Source of the DNA: Strongylocentrotus droebachiensis
Lineage: Eukaryota > Echinodermata > Echinoidea > Camarodonta > Strongylocentrotidae
Direction of reading: 5' to 3'
Length of the DNA: 64,000 nucleotides
NCBI GenBank assembly: GCA_035222895.1
Contig: JAVYIG010000059.1
Location: 948,001 to 1,012,000 of the forward strand
Below, piece after piece: positions 40,101 to 44,154 of the stretch. Made by a program: the position numbers and the translations under genes. The notes below the pieces were generated by a model that was not told the origin of the DNA, did not search any database, and saw only the letters and a program-made list of their open reading frames with translations. Positions within the stretch are counted from its first letter, which is position 1. Every line of letters starts with the position of its first letter.

Positions 40101-43100
40101 TAGAAAAGCGACTTTTACGATTGAGAAACCTCTGTGCATTGTCACTACCTGGGCTCCTTATATGAACATGCGTGCAATCAATGGCCCCTACTACCCCTGG
40201 AAACTGACAATAGTCAAAAAAACGTTGCTGAGTTTGCTGAATCTGGAGAGGTGTAGTTGGAAACTGGATGTACTGTGGACGTAAATGGGCGATTTGAATT
40301 GACACATCACTGATGATCCTGGAGAGAGATGCCTGTGAAAGGGTAGCCTCATCCCCATGCATCAGTTGGAAAGTGCCTGTAAAAAAACAGACAATTGAAA
40401 AATTGAAATTCCTAAACAAATATTTACAGATCATAGATCTGTTTTTTTTTTAAGTTTTGAAAATCATTGCAGAATTGGGTTTTAAATGAACAATTTTAAC
40501 AGAAATTTCGCCATCATATTTCGGGGATTCCCATAACTTCAGAGGGGCTTTACAAATTTACATCTTATAGAATCACTTCAATTATGATTAATGCAAGTAG
40601 ACTAGATCTAATAAGATAAACCTAGTTTGGTACGTTTTAGTAGGTTATCTCCATGCCGCAGTTACGGGTCAAATTTTGGATAGGCTTCTGAACTAGCGCC
40701 ATGCCCATTTTGGGTTACATTATATCGTACTGGTATAAGCCTAACGGAATTTCATTCTCATAAAGCCTAGGTCAGTGACTAGGGTCTAGCTAGCGCTAGT
40801 CAAAGAAAAGAGTTTTCAGAATATTAGAGTCTAGTATTAGGCTACTACTAGGCCTACGATCTAGATCTACTAGATACTGTAAGAGTTACGATTAGACTCA
40901 TTCCCTACTTTTATTTGTCACAACAGGCCTTAAATTAATCCAAGGCCACCAAGGCCATGGCCTTGGAGATTTGTTGTGCCCTTTCCAATTCTTCCTATTT
41001 GTGCTGTAATATAGGAATGTGCCCTACAGAAAAGTGGCCTTGCCCTAAAAATATTGAAATTTAAGGCCTGTCACAATTACTATTTGTTTCTCTAGTCTCT
41101 TCTACCCCATACATATTCATTTCACATGCTCTGTGGGCATGAGATAGGAGAGACTTTATAGGAGAGAGGACTTGTGAGTTTGGCAGTGATTTGTAATATT
41201 GGTGTTTAATTCAGTGATTGATTGGCAAGATATTATTTTATTAGTTTACAATACTACTAGACCCTTCTAGGCCTACTATTAAATTGGACAGGAATACCGA
41301 TTGCTGAGAACGCAGCATTCTTATAGAATCTCTTCTTCTTCTTCAGTTGAAGTATAGCCTATAGGCCAATTAATTAAAGATAATCTCTGATCTTGCATTC
41401 ACAGCTCAGCTCTGAGCTCAGCTTCAAAGTTCAAACTACGTGAACACAACGTCAAACTAAGCGTATGGGGCTGGAAATAGATTTGTTTTCCTCTGCAAGA
41501 ACGTGATACGTGTCGATTTACTTCGGGCCTTGGGCAACTTTTTAGTTTCAAGGATTGTCGTACTATACAAATCACACAAATTTACCGGAAATATAAATCC
41601 CTGAGATTCCGAAAATATTAAGCATTACATTTCAATCAGCAAATGAAGTACCCAAATTAATGTTCAAACTTACCGACAGCATAAAATCGCAAGGCGGTCA
41701 AAACTTGCAAATACACAGGCAATGCATCTGCACGCGATGTGTGTCGCTGAAGTGCTGGAGTGAGTTCGTCCGTGATGAAAACCGCCGTTTGTTTTGTAAA
41801 CCGGTATCGGTGCAGAAATTCGTCGTCGCCATAAATGTGAAATGGGTTTTTCCTTTCCACAAGCGGTCTCTCGGGTCTCATTATTTGGTGTAATAATGCG
41901 TCGTAGTGGTGTCTTCTTCGCTGAATATCCAACAAATACGCCATTGCGAAGAAATATTTAGACCTGACTTAAGCCAGACTTAAACTAGGTGTACCCCAGG
42001 TTTAAATATGTGTACAATTTCTACAGAGTTAGACCAGGCTTAAACCCAGGTTTAAGTTAAACCTGACTTCAGAAACGCAGATTTAAGCCAAGGTTTAAAT
42101 CTGAGAGTTAGGCGAGACTTTAAACCTAGGTTTAAAGTTAAACCTGACTTCAGAATACGGGCCATACAAGTTCTGATTCTACTCGCATCTGGAATCAACT
42201 ACCAGCCACTGCCCCAACAGTTGCTGCTTTCCAGAAGGCCGCATGTACATGTAAGTTCCAGAATGCCATAAACTATAGGAGTATGTTTTTTACTCTTATA
42301 TTCCTATTCTATTAAGTATAGAAATTGTACACTGTTCTGTTATTGTCTGCACCATCAACCACGCAGAAAATCTAGCGCATGCGCATTATATTCATCCCGT
42401 CTCAGCCTCATTTTCCTACATTGGTCCTTCTGATAGGCTATTGCTGGCTGTAGTATAGCTTGGAAAAGCTGCTTCAGGGATTACCTCATCAAGTATCAAG
42501 CCATTCGCTCAACGTTATAAGATCTTAGTGCGAGGAGAAAGCTTGCGATTTTCCGTTTGATCCAATACTAAAATCATGATACTCCAGTCAAATCTCTGAT
42601 TTTTTACGATTTTTTTTCAGCATTCAGGTATTTTGTGCCATTGTGAATACCAGAATAGCGCTGCATCGCCATAACATCACGAACGAAAACCTGTGTATTA
42701 TTTGTTTTATTAAATGGGTATACCATCAAATCTTAGCTAGCAAGGCAACCTTCGAACAAATAGCGTGTTCACACAGACGATCGCGGCAGCAGTGGCCTCG
42801 TAAATAGACTGTGCATGCATGGTGCGACTTCTCGCATTAGCATCCATTGAATTATACGCAGCGCGCGTGCATTGGGCCTAGAAGTCTAGACTCGTCTACG
42901 CCTTTTTGTAGCACTTTTTTGCACGGTTGTTATCACCAAAATGCACTCACAGTGTACGTATGGTAAAAATTAATGCATGCAAACATGATTAAATTTGGAC
43001 ACTTCTCATTGGCTTCATTCATGAACCCTTTATTAGTCATTACGTTACGGTTACCCCCCCCCCCCCCCTTCTCTCTCTCTCTCTCTCTCTCTAGCGCTAG

Positions 43101-43586
43101 CTCTCTCTCCTTCTTTCATTATTTCACACAACAGTAATTGTTTCACTGTCAAAGGATACAGAATAAATAGGCCCTGATTTTCTTAGCTTGCTGGAATAGA
43201 TATATAGATCTAGGCCTAGATCTACTTTCTTTATACTTGGCTAGATGGATTCAACTGAAAACGTACATATGATAGAATAGGTGGGTCTACGAAAAAATTG
43301 TACATTTTGCATAGGCAGTCTCGCACAACATTGAGCCCGGCTGTTCGAGGTCGACAAGACAAGAGCCGACCCAAAATGAACATACCTTTTCGTCGATTAT
43401 GACTTCGTAAACTTCTCCATCTTTCAGAGGTCGTTTACTGAATACTAGTCCGTTGTTAAATTCTTGTCTGGAGTCATTTCGTCGTGCCGATTTATCATCA
43501 TCACTTAACGAAATTAAGGTTCCACATTTGTTGTGAAAAGGATGAACTCTGCGATGGCTCGCCATGTTTTCGCCGGCGATATCCAT
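4158..43586 (-). CDS. NEURL4: Neuralized-like protein 4 (NEURL4), six NHR domains, 28 exons
   Basis: NEURL4 family proteins are large adaptors that bind HERC2 and CP110 in vertebrates and act in centriole control and ubiquitin pathways (family knowledge). Exons joined by GT-AG sites and matching phases: 43586-43386, 29704-29359, 28393-27825, 27272-27161, 26229-26141, 25925-25785, 25316-25202, 24282-24186, 23513-23365, 22637-22519, 21715-21553, 21211-20942, 19538-19460, 19002-18833, 18022-17894, 16771-16626, 16046-15834, 15084-14986, 12760-12620, 12090-11926, 11352-11194, 10760-10581, 9689-9614, 8705-8595, 7882-7738, 7135-7020, 4905-4761, 4362-4158. The sum is 4650 nt, or 1549 residues, close to the human protein. 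Six NHR repeats carry the signatures FNNGx[16 protein letters not shown]. The start is the first ATG of exon 1; a second in-frame Met lies 7 codons later. The donor of exon 26 has two weaker in-phase alternatives (7002, 6992). No RING finger is present, as in other NEURL4 proteins. Confidence 0.93.
4955..5045 (+). repeat. SINE fragment, matches 52280-52415 in inverse
   Basis: TTACCTGACTGCTAAGAAAGCA followed by AAGTAAGCAACCAG and a GGACC block recurs, inverted, at about 52330-52415. There it is joined to a tRNA-promoter-like head. This copy lacks the head, so I read it as a truncated SINE in NEURL4 intron 26. Divergence is moderate. Confidence 0.5.
5751..5942 (+). mobile_element. TTAA-flanked MITE, copy 1
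   Basis: A roughly 190 bp element beginning TTAAGCCCCACTGCACTACT and ending ACTAGTACAGATGGGCTTTAA, so the ends are imperfect inverted repeats bounded by TTAA. Internal landmarks are CCCTCTATATAGCAAACAATG and TTGGTCCCCC. It belongs to a family with seven copies in this window. TTAA is the usual piggyBac-type target, so a piggyBac-derived MITE is the best guess. Confidence 0.75.
6480..6870 (+). pseudogene. LINE ORF2 C-terminal fragment, frameshifted
   Basis: Reading across two frames gives a segment typical of the C-terminus of jockey/CR1-like LINE proteins: [41 protein letters not shown] and [11 protein letters not shown]. It is broken by at least one frameshift and has no reverse-transcriptase core, so it is a dead fragment. 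It lies about 150 bp from NEURL4 exon 26, in the intron. Confidence 0.65.
7209..7381 (+). mobile_element. SINE-like element with (TTA)n tail
   Basis: The segment contains GGTACCTGGCAGGAATTAAT, GGTAGAGCGCCG, GTGCGCTATATAAGAAGCC and a terminal ATTATTGTTATTATTATTA run. A similar CACTTTATAAGAAGCCATC tail occurs at about 20240. The 3' GCGCTATATAAG plus TTA tail is typical of non-LTR-mobilised short elements and resembles the 3' end of the LINE at 12868-14366. A pol III promoter is not clear. Confidence 0.55.
7507..7700 (+). mobile_element. TTAA-flanked MITE, copy 2
   Basis: It starts TTAAAGCCCCACTGCAATAC and ends AACTAGTGCAGGCGGGATTTAA, with the same interior as the other copies. It ends about 40 bp downstream of the donor of NEURL4 exon 25. 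Confidence 0.8.
8388..8557 (-). mobile_element. TTAA-flanked MITE, copy 3 (inverted)
   Basis: Inverse orientation: TTAAAGCCCGTCTGCACTAG on the left and CAGTGGGTCTTTAA on the right. It has a small internal deletion in the region that reads GGTTATCTCATCA in other copies. It lies within 40 bp of NEURL4 exon 24. Confidence 0.8.
8785..8815 (+). repeat. (GA)n microsatellite
   Basis: About 15 GA dinucleotides in the intron just upstream (minus strand) of NEURL4 exon 24. The exon's acceptor lies beside a neighbouring run of A on the plus strand. Confidence 0.9.
9722..9840 (+). repeat. Dispersed repeat TTAAAGGGATCATTTAACAATG, copy 1
   Basis: The first roughly 120 bp match, inverted, the segment at 20620-20754: TTTAACAATGTTAAATCTGA, GTGTTATCAGTGTCT, TGGTGTAATATTGAAGCCCT. 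The TTAAAGGCATCGTTTAACAATG end occurs again at about 50190. It is probably a DNA-transposon remnant with a TTAA-like end; only one terminus is recognisable here. Confidence 0.6.
10581..12090 (-). CDS. NEURL4: NEURL4 exons 20-22: NHR6
   Basis: Exons 12090-11926, 11352-11194 and 10760-10581 (55, 53 and 60 codons, all phase 0) encode NHR6, residues of about 1117-1284. Signatures are [63 protein letters not shown] and [11 protein letters not shown]. The first two repeat-internal introns fall at the same places as in NHR5. Introns here carry a TTAA MITE and a very long CAC tract. Confidence 0.92.
10876..11079. repeat. (CAC)n / (GTG)n microsatellite, about 67 uninterrupted units, then (CT)n
   Basis: About 200 bp of pure CAC repeats run straight into a CT-rich stretch (11080-11145). 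It lies in the NEURL4 intron between exons 21 and 22, ending about 115 bp downstream of the exon 21 donor. All frames through it are open (poly-His, poly-Thr, poly-Pro; poly-Val and poly-Trp on the other strand), which explains several long spurious ORFs. Confidence 0.97.
11698..11894 (+). mobile_element. TTAA-flanked MITE, copy 4
   Basis: It starts TTAAAGCCCTACTGAAATAC and ends ACTAGTGCAGTGGAGCTTGAA; the right TTAA is lost by substitution. It abuts NEURL4 exon 20, within about 30 bp of its donor at 11926. Confidence 0.75.
12620..16771 (-). CDS. NEURL4: NEURL4 exons 16-19: NHR5 and following linker
   Basis: Exons 16771-16626, 16046-15834, 15084-14986 and 12760-12620 encode NHR5 (about residues 920-1085) and a short Ser/Glu-rich linker. 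Signatures are [64 protein letters not shown] and [12 protein letters not shown]5 is more diverged than the others in its first half, as it is in vertebrate NEURL4. The intron between exons 18 and 19 holds a LINE on the opposite strand. Confidence 0.9.
12868..14366 (+). mobile_element. 5'-truncated LINE (CR1/L2-like) with intact RT and (TTA)n tail
   Basis: The insertion begins inside the reverse-transcriptase domain and runs to a 3' end with an AGCGCTTAGAGACTTCGGTG / AAGCGCTTTATAAG hairpin and an ATTATTATTATTATTATGG tail. The 5' truncation and simple-repeat tail are the hallmarks of target-primed reverse transcription. It sits in NEURL4 intron 18-19, antisense to the gene. Clade assignment (CR1/L2 group) rests on protein motifs only. 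Confidence 0.8.
12870..14192 (+). CDS. Reverse transcriptase fragment, 440 residues, open
   Basis: One open frame covering most of a LINE reverse transcriptase and its C-terminal region. The catalytic motifs are present: [10 protein letters not shown] (motif A Asp), [13 protein letters not shown] (motif B), IYADDTQVY (motif C, YADD). The C-terminal part has [33 protein letters not shown] and [10 protein letters not shown], as in CR1/L2-like elements. The endonuclease domain and the start of the RT domain are missing, so this copy cannot be autonomous. The methionine at 12870 is an accident of truncation. Absence of stops over 1.3 kb suggests a young insertion. Confidence 0.85.
   Translation: MVANLKFLAKTIERACASQIQGYLSSNNLCSKMQSAYRSSHSVETALLRVYNDLLLAVDQGDEAVLILLDYSAAFDTISHDVFLDRLRNRYGVSGTALNWFKTYFMNRSQSIVINDSLSKPHVPLEGVPQGSVIGPLSFTLYTAPLEDIIEAHGLGRMIYADDTQVYVVLKRDSDHSVITKLERCINDIKAWSTANDLKLNEDKTEVVHVTSRFRKSSHLPSVEIANVPIQPVKSARNLGVIFENDLRMDDYIKNICRSASYALYKIGRIRNFLDKKSTETLIHAFITCRLDQCNSLLYGLPESHIAKLQRIQNSAARLVTRTRSCEHITPVLRELHWLPVTYRIMYKILVLTYKCIHELAPIYLQGLIEEYKPSRNLRSSSQLNLVSTSVSTLSYGNRSFRKASAELWNRLPLNVKNCQTVNLFKTSLKTHLFKIAFDD
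15152..15336 (+). mobile_element. TTAA-flanked MITE, copy 5
   Basis: TTAAAGCCACACTGTACTAC on the left and ACTAGTACAGATAAGCTTTAA on the right, with the family interior. It lies in NEURL4 intron 17-18, about 70 bp from exon 18. Confidence 0.75.
16881..17081 (+). mobile_element. TTAA-flanked MITE, copy 6
   Basis: TTAAGGCCTACTGTACTACT on the left and ACTAGTACAGATGGGCTTTAA on the right, in NEURL4 intron 15-16. It is the longest copy, about 200 bp. Confidence 0.78.
17140..17470 (+). pseudogene. LINE ORF2 fragment, broken
   Basis: The plus strand encodes, with frame breaks, TFNFMGSLI, then [33 protein letters not shown], a block typical of the post-RT region of LINE proteins (usual form YGSETW and AFEMWCWRRMLRI). 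It is short, interrupted and lacks the polymerase core. It lies antisense in NEURL4 intron 15-16. Confidence 0.7.
17894..21211 (-). CDS. NEURL4: NEURL4 exons 12-15: NHR4
   Basis: Exons 21211-20942, 19538-19460, 19002-18833 and 18022-17894 encode NHR4 (about residues 723-890) and linkers. Signatures are [79 protein letters not shown] and [14 protein letters not shown]. The 3' part of exon 12 and its donor exist in two more copies just downstream (20475-20889). Introns also hold a tRNA-like SINE. Confidence 0.92.
18117..18310 (-). mobile_element. tRNA-derived SINE
   Basis: Read on the minus strand, the head has an A-box-like TGGCCTGGTGGTAGAG and a B box GGTTCGAATCC with the spacing of a tRNA gene. 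It resembles the head at 53217-53281. The body contains an inverted pair, GCTGCAACACTT and AAGTGTTGCAGC, not seen in the other copy. The head lacks a proper acceptor stem, so it is a SINE rather than a tRNA gene. Confidence 0.6.
20475..20889 (-). pseudogene. Two extra partial copies of NEURL4 exon 12 with donor and intron start
   Basis: Segment 20758-20889 repeats 20896-21028: the last roughly 70 bp of exon 12 ([22 protein letters not shown]), the donor GTAAGAAGGC and about 45 bp of intron, at over 90% identity by eye. A third, more diverged copy lies at about 20475-20575 and no longer encodes the motif cleanly. The middle copy keeps an open frame and a perfect donor, but I see no acceptor in front of it. 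The dispersed repeat at 20620-20754 lies between the second and third copies. Confidence 0.85.
20620..20754 (-). repeat. Dispersed repeat TTAAAGGCATCGTTTAACAATG, copy 2
   Basis: This is the inverse of 9722-9840, sharing CAGATTTAACATTGTTAAA, AGGGCTTCAATATTACACCA and a T-rich end. It sits between two partial copies of exon 12. Confidence 0.6.
21385..21485 (+). repeat. LINE 3' fragment, matches 29850-29940
   Basis: GGTACTTGGAGAGACACTTGAT followed by GATTGGGTCACTGAACCTGTCA matches the terminal coding part ([13 protein letters not shown]) of the LINE fragment at 29730-29935. Just to the left, AAGTGTCTCTCCAAGTACC at about 21372 is the inverse of the same segment, so the site holds a short palindrome. 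It is too short to code for anything. Confidence 0.6.
21553..24282 (-). CDS. NEURL4: NEURL4 exons 8-11: NHR3
   Basis: Exons 24282-24186, 23513-23365, 22637-22519 and 21715-21553 encode NHR3, residues of about 532-698. Signatures are [79 protein letters not shown] and [15 protein letters not shown]. The intron between exons 9 and 10 is almost filled by a purine-rich tract that begins about 30 bp after the exon 9 donor. Confidence 0.93.
21820..22110 (+). repeat. Diverged dispersed repeat, copy 1 (matches 49525-49770)
   Basis: Shared blocks, in order, are GAGGTCCCACTTTGTACATTTT, AATAATCACT, GGAGGTGCTAT, TTTGTTTCCC, CATAGAGTGCACTG, AATGATAAACATAACTTTC and AATGACCTTTATCTGCT. They recur with about 75-80% identity by eye at 49525-49770. 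It is non-coding, and the superfamily is unknown. Confidence 0.6.
22925..23338. repeat. (GA)n-rich higher-order microsatellite
   Basis: About 400 bp of GAGA with interruptions that themselves repeat (GTGAGCGAGTGAGAGACACAG, AGACAGATTATAGAGAGA). There are at least three blocks, so the tract has a longer period on top of the dinucleotide. On the NEURL4 sense strand it is a polypyrimidine tract inside intron 9-10. Ser/Leu-rich open frames across it are artefacts. Confidence 0.92.
23630..24075 (+). repeat. Retroposon-like repeat with AGCGCTT hairpin, copy 1
   Basis: It starts with a TTAATAATATTCCGCTTTTA stretch, then TATAGCGCTTAATACAAATG, CTCTAAGCGCTTTGCAG, CCACTCCCTGGGGAGCATTC, and later GGTGGAGAGTGGCAAATGTA and CAAGGTCTTGCC. 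The hairpin segment recurs almost identically at 54605-54700 and resembles the LINE 3' hairpin at 14306-14340. It is an orphan non-LTR tail or SINE-type element in NEURL4 intron 8-9. Confidence 0.6.
25202..28393 (-). CDS. NEURL4: NEURL4 exons 3-7: acidic linker, NHR2 and linker
   Basis: Exons 28393-27825, 27272-27161, 26229-26141, 25925-25785 and 25316-25202. Exon 3 begins with a linker that becomes a long Asp/Glu tract (residues of about 223-290), then enters NHR2 (about 313-490). Signatures are [87 protein letters not shown] and [11 protein letters not shown]. Exon 7 encodes the linker to NHR3 and matches the helical [20 protein letters not shown] region. The acidic tract has no counterpart I know of in vertebrate NEURL4. 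Confidence 0.92.
26478..26773. mobile_element. MITE of the GTGTTTCACAAAG family, copy 2
   Basis: Ends are CCTGGAAGGGTTTCACAAAG on the left and, inverted, CCTGGGGGGTGTTTCACAAAG on the right. The interior shares TATGGAGAGCCATTTGTAGC and AATATGAATGATTTTAATCA with copy 1. It lies in NEURL4 intron 4-5. Confidence 0.8.
27500..27691 (-). mobile_element. TTAA-flanked MITE, copy 7 (inverted)
   Basis: Inverse orientation: CTGCACTAGTTTGGCCAGG on the left and CAGTGGGCTTTAA on the right, with the family interior. The left TTAA is not preserved. It is in NEURL4 intron 3-4. Confidence 0.78.
28065..28275 (-). repeat. Coding GAG/GAA/GAT repeat (acidic tract of NEURL4 exon 3)
   Basis: Within exon 3, about 200 bp consist almost only of GAG, GAA, GAT and GAC codons. 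They encode an Asp/Glu stretch with a core of more than 40 acidic residues and few interruptions. The plus strand reads as TCC/TCT/TCA runs, which gives Ser-, Pro- and Arg-rich shadow frames. Confidence 0.92.
28989..29285. mobile_element. MITE of the GTGTTTCACAAAG family, copy 3
   Basis: Ends are CCTGGGGGGTGTTTCACACAG on the left and, inverted, CCAGGGTGGTGTTTCACAAAG on the right. The interior differs from copies 1 and 2 (it has a pair of GGCATAAATGGCC / AGTGGCATGAA blocks), so this is a related subfamily. It lies between NEURL4 exons 2 and 3, about 75 bp from exon 2. Confidence 0.72.
29359..29704 (-). CDS. NEURL4: NEURL4 exon 2: main part of NHR1
   Basis: 346 nt encoding residues 68-182. Signatures are [64 protein letters not shown] and [15 protein letters not shown]. 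It completes the repeat begun in exon 1, 13.7 kb upstream, and the ...DEK / VETWSG join matches the vertebrate protein. Unlike NHR2-6, the whole rest of the domain is in one exon, suggesting that internal introns were lost or never gained here. Confidence 0.95.
29730..29935 (+). pseudogene. LINE ORF2 C-terminal fragment
   Basis: The open stretch encodes a run like [15 protein letters not shown] and [14 protein letters not shown], typical of the last roughly 60 residues of several LINE ORF2 proteins (usual form RGRPRRRWIDDV...ARDRERWR). It lacks everything upstream. It lies antisense in NEURL4 intron 1, just upstream of exon 2, and its end is repeated at 21385-21485. Confidence 0.6.
29994..32013 (-). 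mobile_element. PIF/Harbinger element A, decayed 2 kb deletion derivative
   Basis: The left end reads GGCCCGTATTCTGAAGTCAG, and the right end is its inverse (CTGACTTCAGAATACAGGCC). Both ends lead into arrays of TTAAACCTGGGTTTAA-type subterminal palindromes. The left 220 bp match, inverted, the right end of element B, and the right 240 bp match, inverted, the left end of B. So A and B are the same family in opposite orientation. Directly flanking bases are TTT on both sides, compatible with a 3 bp duplication. Most of the interior genes are deleted or decayed. Confidence 0.85.
30215..30455 (+). pseudogene. Remnant of Harbinger transposase exon 1 in element A
   Basis: The plus strand resembles the first transposase exon of element B (41944-41674): TTGGATATTCAAAGGAGAAG, AATAAGACCGGAGAGACCTC and GACGATGATTTGTTTGCATCG can be aligned with it. 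The frame is broken by indels and an in-frame stop. A second homologous block (CAATCCTTGAAACTAAAAAG) lies at 30580-30650 and matches 41480-41565. Confidence 0.7.
32595..36801 (+). CDS. Harbinger-encoded Myb/SANT-like DNA-binding protein
   Basis: Five exons join in phase with AG acceptors and GT donors: 32595-33061, 35331-35546, 35815-35946, 36170-36301, 36603-36801. They total 1146 nt, 381 residues. Residues of about 10-85 form a Myb/SANT-like trihelix domain ([37 protein letters not shown]), as in the second protein of PIF/Harbinger elements and in host FSBP/MSANTD-type proteins. A Ser/Thr/Pro-rich middle is built from three related exons, of which two are near-identical 132 nt duplicates. 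The C-terminus is a charged coiled coil ([20 protein letters not shown] to LELLEL). In active Harbingers this protein brings the transposase to DNA and to the nucleus (family knowledge). Confidence 0.82.
34843..35030. mobile_element. AGGCCT-ended MITE in Harbinger intron, copy 1
   Basis: It shares about 140 bp with 40925-41069: CCAAGGCCACCAAGGCCAT, GGCCTTGGAGATTT, CTATTTGTGCTGTAATATAG, ATATTGAAATTTAAGGCCT. Flanks share AGCTTG at both ends (CAGCTTGC / GAGCTTGG), suggesting a decayed 8 bp target duplication. This copy has about 45 bp extra internal sequence. Confidence 0.7.
35570..36485 (+). repeat. Direct duplication of a roughly 355 bp exon-plus-intron segment, with a 36 bp intronic minisatellite
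   Basis: From the acceptor of exon 3 to the intron after it, 35800-36060 recurs at 36155-36485 with almost no differences, so exon 4 is a recent copy of exon 3. The introns hold two or three tandem units of a roughly 36-37 bp repeat (AAATAACTCTAGATAAGATTC, then AAGTAGATGGGG). The repeat length change may have driven the unequal exchange. Confidence 0.88.
37840..38215. repeat. Extra inverted and direct copies of the transposase 3' end
   Basis: The end of the transposase gene (ATGTTGTTAGCTCCATCAGG, GGTAACAGATCACCGGGGTT, CCATTGACTTGAGGTTCA on the plus strand) occurs three times. The functional copy is at 38220-38345. A direct copy is at about 38055-38170, and an inverted copy is at about 37850-38045. 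The inverted and direct copies face each other, forming a large imperfect palindrome. Neither extra copy carries the conserved catalytic part. Confidence 0.85.
38220..41944 (-). CDS. PIF/Harbinger DDE transposase (HARBI1-like)
   Basis: Four exons join in phase: 41944-41674, 40376-40090, 39645-39497, 38568-38220. They total 1056 nt, or 351 residues, the normal size for HARBI1-type proteins. The DDE catalytic residues are all visible: Asp157 in VGAIDCTHV, Asp208 in [12 protein letters not shown], Glu270 in [15 protein letters not shown]. An N-terminal helix-turn-helix-like region ([19 protein letters not shown]) precedes the core. No stop or frameshift interrupts the joined frame, and all splice sites are canonical. 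It catalyses cut-and-paste transposition, normally together with the element's Myb-like partner. It is convergent with that gene inside element B. Confidence 0.88.
39173..39421. mobile_element. hAT-type MITE with long G and C runs
   Basis: It starts CAGGGGTGGATCCAG and ends, inverted, CAGGGACAAATCCAGG. It is flanked by GACATACC on the left and GACATAAC on the right, a 7/8 match fitting the 8 bp duplication of hAT elements. The interior has several runs of 10-20 G or C, including runs on both strands that could pair with each other. It lies in the last intron of the Harbinger transposase. Gly- and Pro-rich open frames here are artefacts. Confidence 0.72.
40925..41069. mobile_element. AGGCCT-ended MITE in Harbinger intron, copy 2
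   Basis: A 145 bp element with 12 bp perfect inverted ends AGGCCTTAAATT / AATTTAAGGCCT. It is flanked by GTCACAAC and GTCACAAT, a 7/8 match to an 8 bp duplication, as in hAT elements. It lies in the first intron of the transposase gene; the same family is at 34843-35030. Confidence 0.78.
42166..43385. other. Remainder of NEURL4 intron 1 without a recognised feature
   Basis: I find no exon, RNA gene or complete transposon between the Harbinger element and exon 1. A C run followed by (CT)n lies at 43053-43094, with another CTCTCT stretch to 43108. The sequence near exon 1 is less AT-rich (42740-42900) and could hold first-intron regulatory sites, but no specific motif is convincing. Confidence 0.5.
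43386..43586 (-). CDS. NEURL4: NEURL4 exon 1: start codon and beginning of NHR1
   Basis: 201 nt, 67 codons, ending in phase 0 at a GTATGT donor. The protein starts [20 protein letters not shown] and continues with [27 protein letters not shown] and [11 protein letters not shown], the first third of an NHR domain. It matches the start of NHR1 in vertebrate NEURL4 but lacks the long Gly-rich N-terminal leader of the mammalian protein. An open frame continues past the donor but reads unrelated residues. Confidence 0.93.
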
Positions 43587-43894
43587 GATGAATATTCATA
43601 AAACTTGCACCGGCTTAGCCCATTTTTTATTCTGGACGATGCACTTTTATTTTATTACTTTTGTTTGATTTCGTATTATGAATTGCATTGTTTGGTGTAA
43701 TTAAATTGCCATTATATTAATTATTAACAAATAAAGATCATGATTTTTCAAATAAATGGTATAGTAGCCAGTAAATTTTCGACAGAATATGTATTGTCCC
43801 TATATAAAAGTGGACTAGTCCATCATTTAAGACTGTAGCAGTTTGTCGTAGTGTATTGTATATTATTTATAAATCTTCCATTCCTTACATGAGA

Positions 43895-43966
43895 GGCTTG
43901 TTGGTCTAGTGGCATGATTCTCGCTTTGGGTGCGAGAGGCCCCGGGTTCGATTCCCGGACAAGCCC
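43895..43966 (+). tRNA. tRNA-Pro (anticodon UGG)
   Basis: A full 72 nt cloverleaf: acceptor stem GGCTTGT pairs with ACAAGCC. The A box TGGTCTAGTGGCATGAT and the B box GGTTCGATTCC are canonical. The anticodon stem CTCGC/GCGAG encloses the loop TTTGGGT with anticodon TGG (43927-43929), reading CCA proline codons. A T-run terminator follows at about 43974. There is no intron. It is divergent from NEURL4, about 310 bp from its start codon. Confidence 0.96.
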
Positions 43967-44154
43967 CGTTGTATTTTTTGTATTTTTGTACAGCCAGATT
44001 GGATAATATCTTTAATCACAGAAATAAAAAGGCACAGTTTCATCTACAAACCGATGAACGTAATCTTTGATGGCATACAATATTTTGTCTTATCATTTTT
44101 TAATTTATTTTGAAGCGAGTTACAATAATGTTTCATTATCCCTTCGTAACAGTC

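Larger units (their letters stand above)
32264..42165 (+). mobile_element. PIF/Harbinger element B, 9.9 kb, two apparently intact genes
   Basis: It is bounded by GGCCCGTATTCTGAAGTCAG (32264) and the inverse CTGACTTCAGAATACGGGCC (ending 42165). Each end continues with nested TTAAAC/GTTTAA palindromes over about 200 bp. Inside are a plus-strand Myb/SANT-like gene (32595-36801) and a minus-strand DDE transposase (41944-38220) in convergent order, the standard pair for autonomous PIF/Harbinger elements. Flanks read TAA on the left and ATA on the right, so the target duplication is not exact. It sits in NEURL4 intron 1, and its own introns were later hit by smaller elements (34843-35030, 39173-39421, 40925-41069). 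Confidence 0.88.
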
